DNA of 64,000 nt. Origin: Enterobacteriaceae bacterium UBA5654 (lineage in GTDB: Bacteria; Pseudomonadota; Gammaproteobacteria; Enterobacterales; Enterobacteriaceae). Where the stretch lies: NCBI GenBank assembly GCA_002421005.1, contig DIJC01000023.1, positions 38,894 through 102,893 on the forward strand. The letters are read 5' to 3'. The stretch's first letter is position 1. Each line of letters opens with the position of its first letter. Positions 35,276-43,428 of this stretch are shown here, one piece after another. The position numbers and the translations under genes are program-made. The notes under the pieces were generated by a model, which ran no database searches, was not told the origin of the DNA, and saw only the letters and a program-made list of their open reading frames with translations.

Positions 35276-36185
35276 GCATTCTCCTTATTATCGGCAAGTG
35301 GCGTTACTGCTTAGTGCATTACCTGCTGTGGCATCAGAGCGCTGTTTTGCGCTAAAAGGTGGAACAGCGATAAACTTGTTTATTCGTGATTTTCCACGTT
35401 TATCGGTTGATATCGATTTAGCTTACATTCCGCTGGAAAGCAGAGATGTGGCGTTGCCAAATGTTCGGGCTGCTTTAACGCGTGTCGCTGAAAGACTACA
35501 GCATCAGGGGGGCATTTCGGCGGTGCTTCAGACAAATAACGCTGATGAGATGCGTATTGTTGTTTCCTCTCAGCACGCGCAGATAAAGATAGAAGTTTCA
35601 CCTGTTGCGCGAGGTACGCTTTATCCTCCAGAAGAACGCGACATTGTTGAAGCGGTAGAAGACGAATTCGGCTTTGCTAATATTCAGGTTGTCTCCCTGG
35701 CCGATCTCTATGGCGGCAAGCTTTGCGCTGCTCTGGATCGGCAACATCCCCGTGATTTCTATGACATTAAAATGTTACTCGAAACGCAAGGTATTGATCG
35801 TCATATCTTTAATGGATTCATCACCTATCTACTGGGACATCCACGCCCATTATCAGAGGTATTGAATCCCCACTGGAAAGATATTTCTCAGCTTTATGCC
35901 AATGAGTTTGACGGAATGACATTCAATGCGGTCTCTCTGGAAGAACTCAATGCGATACCCGAATTAATGATTGCTGCTCTCAAAGCACAATTTACGCAGC
36001 GGGATTATGATTTTTTGATGTCTTTCAAACGCGGTCAGCCAGACTGGCGTCTCGCTCCTGAAGAATTTATTCAGCATCTGCCAGCGGTTAAGTGGAAGTT
36101 ACAAAATGTTGGTCGCATATCAAAAGAGAAACATATTCAGGCGATGGCAAAGCTTGAGACTATCCTTACCGAATGGCTAAAATAG
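35268..36185 (+). CDS. abiEii: Type IV toxin AbiEii, nucleotidyltransferase
   Basis: AbiEii is the nucleotidyltransferase-like toxin of the AbiE pair; it halts growth and is countered by AbiEi without direct binding. I start it at ATG 35268 (AAAGG seven bases before), giving 305 residues. Motifs are KGGTAINLF and SVDIDLAYI (the GS/DxD nucleotidyltransferase core near residues 29-54), then LADLYGGKLCAALDRQHPRDFYDI, the AbiEii-specific lysine/aspartate motif. All look intact. Overlap with abiEi implies coupled translation with the antitoxin first. Confidence 0.9.
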   Translation: MDKHSPYYRQVALLLSALPAVASERCFALKGGTAINLFIRDFPRLSVDIDLAYIPLESRDVALPNVRAALTRVAERLQHQGGISAVLQTNNADEMRIVVSSQHAQIKIEVSPVARGTLYPPEERDIVEAVEDEFGFANIQVVSLADLYGGKLCAALDRQHPRDFYDIKMLLETQGIDRHIFNGFITYLLGHPRPLSEVLNPHWKDISQLYANEFDGMTFNAVSLEELNAIPELMIAALKAQFTQRDYDFLMSFKRGQPDWRLAPEEFIQHLPAVKWKLQNVGRISKEKHIQAMAKLETILTEWLK

Positions 36186-36312
36186 TTTAGCTTTTCATCT
36201 CTACATTCACCTGTGGTGTCACTATACGCATTTTTCTAAACTCCTGGCGCTTCTTCATCAAAGCCCGGTCACTCGTCACCCAGCGTAAAATTTGATGCGG
36301 AAAAACCATGCA

Positions 36313-36334
36313 GAAGGGGGCGCGGCCCCCTTTC
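36313..36334. terminator. Terminator between abiEii and the MFS operon
   Basis: GAAGGGGG (36313-36320) pairs with CCCCCTTTC (36326-36334) around a short GC loop. It lies six bases past the end of the minus-strand MFS gene and also downstream of abiEii, so it probably separates the convergent units. The T-tract is weak on both strands. Confidence 0.55.
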
Positions 36335-36339
36335 TGTGA

Positions 36340-37623
36340 TTAGCGTGACGCTGACGGGTCAACAATGGGTTTATTGACCAGAAAGAAATAGACCAGCGAG
36401 GCCGTAAAGGCGATGACGGAAGAAACCACCAGCGCGAGGGTAAAAGACCCGGTGCGATCGAGGATCATCCCGGTGATGATCGGGGCAAACGAACCGCCGA
36501 TAAATCCGCCAAAATTCTGGATGCCGCTGACGGAAGTCACCAGCCGGGAAGGTACGGAAACCAGGATCAATCCCCACGCCGAGGTCCCGGCAAAATGGAT
36601 GGAAAAGAGCGCCATGCTGATGCAGGCAACCGCCGTAAAGGTGCTTTCAGTATAGGCCGCTGGCAGGGTGAAACCTGCGGCGCACAGCAGTCCGAGGCAG
36701 ATCATCCATTTACGGCTTTTCATTTTATCCGCGCCGCGCTTCATCACCCAGTCGGCAACCACCCCGTTGACCAGCATCCCCGCCGCGCCGAACAGGAACG
36801 GAATGGCGGCGACCCAGCCGGTTTTTTGCAGGCTTAAGCCACGGGACATTTCAAGGTACGAAGGCAGCCAGGTCAGGAACAGCCAGACCATATAGCCGAC
36901 GCCGTTAAAGCCGATGATCATTCCCCACATCGATTTTTGTTTAAACAGCCCCGCCCAGTCTTTGAACGTGACTTTTGCGGTGCTGGATGGCGGGGTTTCT
37001 TCTTCAAGATGCGCAATGTCCTGCGCTGAAAGCCCGGCATCTTCGCGGTTGCGATAGAAAATGAACCACAGGACAGAGAGCAGGATCCCACTGACACCGA
37101 TGATAATAAACATCATGCGCCAGCCAAACGCCAGCATCATGGCAATCAGCAGCGGCGGAGCCAGCGCCTGCGCCAGCGTAGATGACATGTTGACAATGCC
37201 CATCGGCACGCCGCGTTTACGAATGTTATACCAGTCGTTGACGACTTTTACCCCGGTCGGGAGGTGCGGCGCTTCACCGATCCCCAGCACCACGCGCGCG
37301 ACGATCATCTGGCTGAAAGAGCCGACAAACCCCAGCGCCGTCTGGGCCACCGACCAGAGAAAAATGCCGAACCCGTACACCTTTTTAACGCCAAATCGTT
37401 CCATCACCATCCCAATCGGGAGCTGGCAGAGTGCATAGCCGAAAGAAAATACCGATAATAAAAGCCCCATCTCTGTCGCCGATAATCCCATTTCCTCGCG
37501 GATGGTGGTATTAGCAATCGAAAGCGATGTTCTGTCGAGAAAATTAATAATACCCGCCACGAGCAAAAACAGTAATGCCATAATTTGCAAACGCTTCAGG
37601 CGAGAGCTTGCTTGACTGGACAT
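36340..37623 (-). CDS. MFS transporter, anion:cation symporter type
   Basis: A 427-residue, 12-helix major facilitator carrier that resembles the ACS branch (hexuronate/galactonate/phthalate type). The N-terminal half has FLDRTSLSIANTTIREEMGLS and FSFGYALCQLPIGMVMERFG, the loop pattern of this branch; the C-terminal half has AGTSAWGLILVSVPSR and NFGGFIGGSFAPIITG. It is the last gene of a five-gene operon with a regulator, a PLP enzyme, an M20 deacylase and a RidA protein, so it probably imports their substrate, most likely an anionic acylated amino acid. Substrate is not known. Confidence 0.88.
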   Translation of the reverse strand: MSSQASSRLKRLQIMALLFLLVAGIINFLDRTSLSIANTTIREEMGLSATEMGLLLSVFSFGYALCQLPIGMVMERFGVKKVYGFGIFLWSVAQTALGFVGSFSQMIVARVVLGIGEAPHLPTGVKVVNDWYNIRKRGVPMGIVNMSSTLAQALAPPLLIAMMLAFGWRMMFIIIGVSGILLSVLWFIFYRNREDAGLSAQDIAHLEEETPPSSTAKVTFKDWAGLFKQKSMWGMIIGFNGVGYMVWLFLTWLPSYLEMSRGLSLQKTGWVAAIPFLFGAAGMLVNGVVADWVMKRGADKMKSRKWMICLGLLCAAGFTLPAAYTESTFTAVACISMALFSIHFAGTSAWGLILVSVPSRLVTSVSGIQNFGGFIGGSFAPIITGMILDRTGSFTLALVVSSVIAFTASLVYFFLVNKPIVDPSASR

Positions 37624-37648
37624 AGATTACCCTTTTGTAATGTTATAT

Positions 37649-37677
37649 ACGCCATTATTTAACGGCAATAATGGCGT
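37649..37677 (-). promoter_or_regulatory. Intercistronic hairpin between ridA-like and MFS genes
   Basis: Perfect 10-base arms ACGCCATTAT (37649-37658) and ATAATGGCGT (37668-37677) with a nine-base loop stand in the only long gap (93 bases) of this operon, about 25 bases upstream of the transporter start. It could dampen transporter expression or mark an RNA-processing site; no T-tract suggests it is not a full terminator. Confidence 0.5.
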
Positions 37678-37716
37678 GACAGGAGCCGGTTTTATTCCCG
37701 GAGGTATCAATACAAA

Positions 37717-38178
37717 TTAAATCTTAATTTCGAGAATTAATTCAATTTCAACAGGTGTATCGAAAGGGAGGGCATTCGTGCCAATCGCCGAACGCGCGTG
37801 CTTGCCACTTTCACCGAAGATGTCGATTAATAAATCGGATGCGCTGTTAATGACCAGCGGCTGATCTTTAAACGCATCAGCGCTCTGAACAAAACCCAGC
37901 ATTTTGACGCAGCCGGTGATGCGATCCAGATCGCCAAGATAGCCTTTCAGGGAAGACAGAATATTGATAATACACTGACGCGCGGCGGCTTGCCCTTGTT
38001 GCAGGGTTAAATCCGCTCCCAGGCTTCCCGCATATATCAGTTCGCCCTTCACCCGGCAGTCATTACCGGAGGTGTAGAGTAAATTACCGGTCTGTTTTAC
38101 CGGAACATAGGAAAATTTCGGCGCAGTGGGTTCACTGAGCGTAATACCCAGCTCGGCTAAACGAGATTCAATTTTCAT
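37717..38178 (-). CDS. RidA/YjgF-family enamine/imine deaminase-like protein
   Basis: RidA-family proteins hydrolyse reactive 2-aminoacrylate-type enamines released by PLP dehydratases. This 153-residue member has the fold signature GNLLYTSGND, LQQGQAAARQCIINILSSLKGYLGDLD and a C-terminal VEIELILEIKI. It is longer than the 128-residue archetype and belongs to the subgroup that shares sequence such as GKHARSAIGTNALPFDTPVEIE. The canonical catalytic arginine position may be filled by HARSAIG. It lies between the transporter and the M20 gene (18-base gap), in an operon with a PLP dehydratase-like enzyme, so an enamine-clearing role fits. Confidence 0.85.
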   Translation of the reverse strand: MKIESRLAELGITLSEPTAPKFSYVPVKQTGNLLYTSGNDCRVKGELIYAGSLGADLTLQQGQAAARQCIINILSSLKGYLGDLDRITGCVKMLGFVQSADAFKDQPLVINSASDLLIDIFGESGKHARSAIGTNALPFDTPVEIELILEIKI

Positions 38179-38196
38179 TAAAAATTCCCTGGTATT

Positions 38197-39357
38197 TTAA
38201 TTCAACAACGTTAATGCCAGCGCGGTATAAATTTGCGCGGCCTGATGTAATTCCTCAATACGAACAAATTCATCCTTGACGTGCGCCTGCGCTAAATCTC
38301 CCGGACCCATAATAATAGTGGGAATATGGCACTGAACGGAGAAAAACGGTGCCTCACAGGTGGCGTCAAAAATAGTTTTACGCGCTGTGCCAGTAATGGC
38401 ATCCACCGCCTGGCAGGCGGTTTCCACCAGCGGATGCGTTTCGTCGATGGAAGAGGCCGGAATAAAAAGATAATTCTCCAGCGCGTAATCGTTTTGCGCG
38501 TCCAGCCCGGACTCTGTCAGTGACGCCAGCAGGCTGGCATTGATCGCGCTGCGTTTCTCGCCCGGCAGCACCCGGCGGTCGATTTCAATACTGCACGACT
38601 GCGGCACAATATTCGGCGCGCTACCGCCGTTAATGGTGGTGATCAGCATTGAGGCGTTGCCTAACAGCGGATGATGCAGTGTTTTTACCCGCTGGCATTC
38701 TTTCATCAGTTCAGGCAGCAGCAGGGCCATTTTGTCGATGGCGCTATCGGGATCGCGGGTTTTCGCCGCATGGCCTGCCGTACCGTGGGTGGTCAGCCGG
38801 GTACGGCTCACGCCTTTATGCGCCACGCAAATTTCCAGCGAAGTCGGCTCGCCGATAATGGCATAATCCGCTTCAACGCCCTGGGCGACAAAGTGCGCCA
38901 TGCCGAGGTTAACCCGCTCTTCATCGACGTTAAAAAGCAGCGTGATTTCACCATTAAAGGCATACTGGCGGCGCTTAATCAGCAGCGCGGTGTAAATCAT
39001 CGCCGCCACGCCGGATTTCATATCCGCCGCGCCGCGGCCAATAATGCGGTCGCCGTCGATAACAGCGGCAAATGGCTCAACCGACCATCCGCTCCCGCAG
39101 GGCACCACGTCAGTATGACCGTTAAAAATAAGCCGTTTGCCGGGCTTCTGCCCCTTCAGGCGAGCGATCACATTCGACCTGCCCGGTGCCACTTCCTGCA
39201 CCTCGGTATCAATATCTTCGCGACGTAATAACTCCGCAATATATAACGCTACCGAATTTTCATTGCCCGGCGGATTTTCCGACGGATGCTGGATCAGGCT
39301 GCAAAGAAGCGTGACCAGTTCCTGCCGTTCATCGGCAGTTAATGGAATATCAGTCAT
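38197..39357 (-). CDS. M20-family amidohydrolase (ArgE/DapE type)
   Basis: A 386-residue two-zinc deacylase of the acetylornithine deacetylase / succinyl-diaminopimelate desuccinylase family. Metal-ligand motifs are present: GHTDVVPCG, GRGAADMKSG, the catalytic DEER (NVDEERVN), then IGEPTSLE, with a final His in the IIMGPGDLAQAHVKDE segment. It is not core argE or dapE, since it sits in an accessory operon with a RidA protein and a PLP enzyme. The likely job is to remove an acyl group from an imported N-acyl amino acid. The substrate is unknown. Confidence 0.88.
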   Translation of the reverse strand: MTDIPLTADERQELVTLLCSLIQHPSENPPGNENSVALYIAELLRREDIDTEVQEVAPGRSNVIARLKGQKPGKRLIFNGHTDVVPCGSGWSVEPFAAVIDGDRIIGRGAADMKSGVAAMIYTALLIKRRQYAFNGEITLLFNVDEERVNLGMAHFVAQGVEADYAIIGEPTSLEICVAHKGVSRTRLTTHGTAGHAAKTRDPDSAIDKMALLLPELMKECQRVKTLHHPLLGNASMLITTINGGSAPNIVPQSCSIEIDRRVLPGEKRSAINASLLASLTESGLDAQNDYALENYLFIPASSIDETHPLVETACQAVDAITGTARKTIFDATCEAPFFSVQCHIPTIIMGPGDLAQAHVKDEFVRIEELHQAAQIYTALALTLLN

Positions 39358-39375
39358 AATACTATTTCCGGCTAG

Positions 39376-40455
39376 TTAAAAACTTTTTCCGCGCGCGTCA
39401 ATGGTAATGGTTTCGCTGTATTCGCCATTGCGGAAGGCATATATTTCATCGACGAGATTAGCGACCACGCAACAGTGATTTGGAATAATATGGATCTGCT
39501 CACCAATGGTCAGCGTGAATTGCTGTGGATCGTAGCGTAAATAACCGTGCTCTTCGTTGAGTTTCACCAGTTCGATTTTCGGGTATTCCTGAATCAGGCC
39601 GTAAGAACCTGGCGTGGCAGAAAGATCGGAAGTTAGCGATTTAGTGCCCGCATCAACGGTCGCATAACCCGGAAGCGGAATACTCACCACCGTCGCGCAA
39701 ATCGTCAGCGCGCAGTTTTCCGGGGTATAAATTCCGCCGTTGATCGCATTCATATCGCCAAAAATAAAGTTACCCGCTCTCGATTCCGTAATGCCTTTTA
39801 ATTCGTCGGCATACCATGAGGAAAGCGTTGAACCGCCGGATAATGTGGCGATGGCAAAGCCATTGGCATTGAGCAGATCCCGACTCCTGATTAACAGCTG
39901 TGCTTCCTGGCGGGCGGCGCGGCGGATATCCTGCTCGGTGTGATACTGATAAATCGTGCCCGCGTAGGTGAACACGCCGGTCACGCGCAGCCCCGGCAGC
40001 GCGGCAACCTTCAGCGCGAAATCCAGCAGTTCTTCAGGCTGTACCCCTTCCCGGTGCGCGCCGTAATCAATAGCGATATCAATATCAAAGGTCAGGCCGT
40101 TATTCACTGCCGCCTGCGAAAGCCCCTGCGCGCCGGGCACACTGTCAACGATTGTGCGCATCGTGATTTTGCGCGCCAGCTCCGCGTAACGCTGGCATTT
40201 CTCCTCACCGATAAGCGGGTAGGCCAGCAGGATGGCGTCAATGCCTGCGGCGGCCATGACTTCGGCCTCAGAAAGTTTGGCGCAGGTGATGCCGCTCGCC
40301 CCCAGGTGTTGCTCAAGCCTGGCCAGACGCACAGATTTATGCGTTTTAATATGCGGCCAGTGTTGAATGCCATTGCGGATAAGGCCGGAGGTCATGGTGG
40401 TGATATTTTTCTCCATGATATCCATATCCAGCGCGACATAAGGTGTGGTCAGCAT
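39376..40455 (-). CDS. DSD1-type fold-III PLP enzyme (D-serine dehydratase-like)
   Basis: This 359-residue protein belongs to the alanine-racemase-fold family that includes eukaryotic D-serine dehydratase, D-threonine aldolase and D-threo-3-hydroxyaspartate dehydratase. The PLP lysine is in HIKTHKSV near residue 37. The zinc ligands that mark this family appear as His-x-Cys in IPNHCCVVANL near the C-terminus. It follows the regulator gene by 15 bases and precedes the M20 gene by 18. With RidA nearby, dehydration of a beta-hydroxy D-amino acid to an enamine is the best guess; aldolase chemistry is the alternative. Confidence 0.85.
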   Translation of the reverse strand: MLTTPYVALDMDIMEKNITTMTSGLIRNGIQHWPHIKTHKSVRLARLEQHLGASGITCAKLSEAEVMAAAGIDAILLAYPLIGEEKCQRYAELARKITMRTIVDSVPGAQGLSQAAVNNGLTFDIDIAIDYGAHREGVQPEELLDFALKVAALPGLRVTGVFTYAGTIYQYHTEQDIRRAARQEAQLLIRSRDLLNANGFAIATLSGGSTLSSWYADELKGITESRAGNFIFGDMNAINGGIYTPENCALTICATVVSIPLPGYATVDAGTKSLTSDLSATPGSYGLIQEYPKIELVKLNEEHGYLRYDPQQFTLTIGEQIHIIPNHCCVVANLVDEIYAFRNGEYSETITIDARGKSF

Positions 40456-40470
40456 TATTCCTCCTGACGG

Positions 40471-41142
40471 TTAACCGTCAATAGTCGGGTTCTCCCCTCG
40501 CAGTTCGCCCAAATAGGCGTAGAGGGTGTATTTTGAAATATTCAGAAATTCGCAAATCCTTTCGCCGGACTTTTTAATAAGAAATACCCCCTTGTCGTCA
40601 AAAAATTTAATCGCATTGAGTTTATCCTGACGAGTCATATTACTGACGGGTACGTCGATTAACGTCATGCACTCGGCGATTAAATAATCGAGCAGTTCGT
40701 TGACGTCCTTAACAAACACTTCATTCACTTCTTTAGCGGCGGCAGGCGTGCTGTCCGGGCGGCCCGCCATTTTGTTAAGCATTTTTTCAGCCTGCAAAAT
40801 GTCGCTGATATCTAAATTAATGCACAGCGCGCCAATCACTTTTTTCTCGCCGTTACGCAAATAAACCGACGTCGAGCGCAGGGTTTTACCCTCGCGGGTT
40901 TTGGTAAAATAATTGTGCCTGTCGCCGTTCACGTCTGTACCACGCAGGACTTCCAGTCCGAGATTGCTGCTGGGATCGCCGACCTGACGCCCGGTGACGT
41001 GACCATTGATAATGGCAACAATGCTGCTTTCCAGACCCTGCGAATGGTCATGCAATACCACTTCACAATTGTCGCCAAACTGGCCCGCGATCCCTTCCAT
41101 CATCGGCATTAAAAAATCGAGATTCTCTTTGATGCTTTCCAT
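40471..41142 (-). CDS. YheO/DauR-like transcriptional regulator (PAS + HTH)
   Basis: A 223-residue regulator with an N-terminal YheO-type PAS domain (about residues 5-115, with CEVVLHDHSQGLESS and VIGALCINLDIS) and a C-terminal helix-turn-helix (about 165-215, FLIKKSGERICEFLNISKYT and TLYAYLGEL). DauR of Pseudomonas aeruginosa, in the same family, represses D-arginine catabolism. First gene of the operon, so probably autoregulated; two ACAAA/TTTTTGT motifs flank its promoter region. Its presence points to amino-acid or D-amino-acid catabolism. Confidence 0.85.
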   Translation of the reverse strand: MESIKENLDFLMPMMEGIAGQFGDNCEVVLHDHSQGLESSIVAIINGHVTGRQVGDPSSNLGLEVLRGTDVNGDRHNYFTKTREGKTLRSTSVYLRNGEKKVIGALCINLDISDILQAEKMLNKMAGRPDSTPAAAKEVNEVFVKDVNELLDYLIAECMTLIDVPVSNMTRQDKLNAIKFFDDKGVFLIKKSGERICEFLNISKYTLYAYLGELRGENPTIDG

Positions 41143-41166
41143 ATCAACCTGAAATTTAGTTAGACT

Positions 41167-41180
41167 AACAAACTTTTTGT
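41167..41180. promoter_or_regulatory. Candidate operator of the DauR-like regulator, site 1
   Basis: AACAAACTTTTTGT lies 25 bases upstream of the regulator start and recurs almost unchanged at 41281-41295. The near-palindromic ACAAA...TTTGT form and pairing of the two sites suggest a repressor operator. Confidence 0.4.
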
Positions 41181-41280
41181 ATTGTATAGCGGCAATCGCG
41201 GGCAGGGATCAACCAAAAAATGAACAAAAAGGGAGCGGGATCACAGTATAAGGCAAACGTTTTGTCAGGAATTAATCCAT

Positions 41281-41295
41281 AACAAAACTTTTTGT
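41281..41295. promoter_or_regulatory. Candidate operator of the DauR-like regulator, site 2
   Basis: AACAAAACTTTTTGT, 114 bases from site 1 and just past the lysR stop. With site 1 it brackets the regulator's promoter region; a third weaker AAACGTTTTGT lies between them near 41258. Confidence 0.4.
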
Positions 41296-41311
41296 TTGGT
41301 CCTTTTTTGCG

Positions 41312-42232
41312 CTACAGAAGGCTGGAAGCGTCAGAGGCGACGGAGAAAATTTGTGACCGCAGCCAGCTGTTTGCGGCATCGCCATCATTTTTGGGATGCC
41401 AGAACATACTGATGGTTAAAGGCGCAAGCTGCACCGGCGGTTCAAACAGATCCAGCGTTTCAGTGAAGCGCTGAAGCAGACGGCGCGGCAGGGTGCAAAG
41501 CAGATCGGTACTGGCGACCAGCGGCGGGGCGGTGGCGTAGCTTTGCGTTGACATCACCACGTTACGCTGTAGCCCTTTTGCCGCCAGCGCACGATCGACA
41601 AAGCCGGTAAAAGGATCGCCCTCCGAGGACACCAGCAGATGCGGGGCGGCGCAAAAGGTCTTTATATCAAGCCTGGCGGTGCCGCGCGGATGGCCTTTAC
41701 GCTGTGCCGTGGCAAATTTATCGCTGAATAACCGACGGCCAATCCATGCGGGATGCGCGCCTGCGCTTACGCCGATATAAATATCCACCTCATTATTTTC
41801 CATTTCCGCAGGCAGACGGCTTAATTCCGGGAGCGAGAAGCGCAGCCGCATGCCGGGCGCGTTCGCCATCAGTTGATTAAGCAGATCGGCTCCCAGCATT
41901 AACGCCGGGTTTTCATGCAGGGCAACGACAAAAGTGCGGCGGCTTCGGGCGGGATCGAACTGTGCAGGCTCCAGCAGGGTGGTGATATTGCGCAGGATCT
42001 CGCTCACCTGTGGGCGAAGCGCCTCGGCGCGCGGGGAGGGGATCACCCCACGGCCATGCGGAGAAGAAATAAACAGCCGCTCGCCAAAAATCTCCCGCAG
42101 ACGGGTCAGCCTTGCGGACATTGCAGGCTGACTGATACCCAGCCGCCGGGCGGCGTGGGTAATATTTTGCTCAGTCAGCAGGGCATCCAGGGTCAGCAGA
42201 AGATCGATATTAATATCGGCAATACGGGACAT
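41312..42232 (-). CDS. LysR-family transcriptional regulator
   Basis: A 306-residue LysR regulator with the N-terminal winged helix (residues about 12-70: ITHAARRLGISQPAMSARLTRLREIFGERLF) and a PBP-type effector domain. I use ATG 42232 (MSRIADINIDLL), preceded by GAGTGG eight bases upstream, rather than GTG 42244. It lies 29 bases downstream of the metallo-hydrolase gene on the same strand, so they may be co-transcribed or the regulator may act on that gene. Effector unknown. Confidence 0.88.
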   Translation of the reverse strand: MSRIADINIDLLLTLDALLTEQNITHAARRLGISQPAMSARLTRLREIFGERLFISSPHGRGVIPSPRAEALRPQVSEILRNITTLLEPAQFDPARSRRTFVVALHENPALMLGADLLNQLMANAPGMRLRFSLPELSRLPAEMENNEVDIYIGVSAGAHPAWIGRRLFSDKFATAQRKGHPRGTARLDIKTFCAAPHLLVSSEGDPFTGFVDRALAAKGLQRNVVMSTQSYATAPPLVASTDLLCTLPRRLLQRFTETLDLFEPPVQLAPLTISMFWHPKNDGDAANSWLRSQIFSVASDASSLL

Positions 42233-42261
42233 GACTGGCACCACTCTGACCGCGCACCCGC

Positions 42262-43239
42262 TTATTTCGCCGCGCGATTGGTATAGTTGACGGGGATCCA
42301 GTTATACCCGCCGCGCGCGTTATCGGCAATATGTCCTATCCCCGGCCACGGCAGATGAGGTGCGGCAATCAGTTCGCCCTCTTTAGCAAAATCCGCGAAG
42401 GCGGTCTGACGCACCGTAGCCGCCTGGGCCGGATTTTCGTCATAGGTGATAGTAATCGCCGGTTCGGCGAACTGTACGGGGGCGACGTGAATAATATCGC
42501 CGATGAAGACGATCCGCTCACCCGCCCGCTGGAGCGTATAAAACGCGGAGCCTGGCGTATGGCCCGGATGTACCGTTCCGGTGATCCCTGGCAGCAGCTC
42601 AGCGCTGGCGCTGAACGTCTTGATCTTACCGGCCTTCAGATAGGGGCCAAGCGCACGCTGGGCAAAGTCAAAATGCTGCTGGTCATAGCCGGTTTTTTTC
42701 TGGTTTTCATTATTGAAAAAGAAGTCGACATCAGGCTTGCCGACATACACGCTGGCATTGGTAAACACCCGCTGACCGTCTTTCACCAGCCCGCCTTCAT
42801 GATCGGAATGGGCGTGGGTCAGCAAAACGTCGGTGATATCCTGCGGACGAATGCCCTGTGTCGCCAGACTCTCTACCAGTCGTCCGCCCAGCCCCGGCCC
42901 GAACAGTTGCCCCACGCCAGTATCAACAAGGATCTTGTGGCCGGGATATTCAATCAAAAAGGCATTGATCGACAATTCGACAGGATTCGCCTGAAAAGAT
43001 TTCGCCAGCAGGCCGTCGATGTGCTGCCGGGTCGTGTGCTGAAGCAGCGGATAGAGATCCTGCGGAACCGTGCCATCGGTAAACGACGTGACCCGCGCAT
43101 CCCCGACCTGAATGCTGTATCCCCCCGCTGGCTGGGCTAAAACGTGCTGCGGTCCGACATCCGCCGCCTGGCCTGCGGCGCTCTGGAGCAGTGCGCCCGT
43201 CAGGATCAGCGCGCTGATAATCTTATTGTGCTTGATCAT
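42262..43239 (-). CDS. Exported metallo-beta-lactamase-fold hydrolase
   Basis: A 325-residue protein from ATG 43239 (AAGGAG seven bases before). It has a signal peptide (MIKHNKIISALILTGALLQS, cleavage near AGQA-AD) and the MBL-fold metal motif HAHSDHEGG near residue 125, with later ligands in TVHPGHTPGS and GDIIH. The pattern is that of lactonase-like MBL enzymes (AttM/AiiA type) rather than of class B beta-lactamases. It is exported to the periplasm by inference. Paired with a LysR regulator downstream; divergent from treZ. The substrate is not known. Confidence 0.82.
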   Translation of the reverse strand: MIKHNKIISALILTGALLQSAAGQAADVGPQHVLAQPAGGYSIQVGDARVTSFTDGTVPQDLYPLLQHTTRQHIDGLLAKSFQANPVELSINAFLIEYPGHKILVDTGVGQLFGPGLGGRLVESLATQGIRPQDITDVLLTHAHSDHEGGLVKDGQRVFTNASVYVGKPDVDFFFNNENQKKTGYDQQHFDFAQRALGPYLKAGKIKTFSASAELLPGITGTVHPGHTPGSAFYTLQRAGERIVFIGDIIHVAPVQFAEPAITITYDENPAQAATVRQTAFADFAKEGELIAAPHLPWPGIGHIADNARGGYNWIPVNYTNRAAK

Positions 43240-43428
43240 GTGAAAACTCCTTAGTGAAAAACACAGAATAGTCAGGCCGGAGCTATTAAAGAAGACAGAT
43301 AAAATCAATATCACCTATCCATTATATGGATGGCTATCACCGCCTCGCGTCCGCGCAGGCGGCACATTTGAACTATGATTGATGCGATATCGTCCATCGC
43401 TCAACTGCGGATCACATGAGGCTACAGA

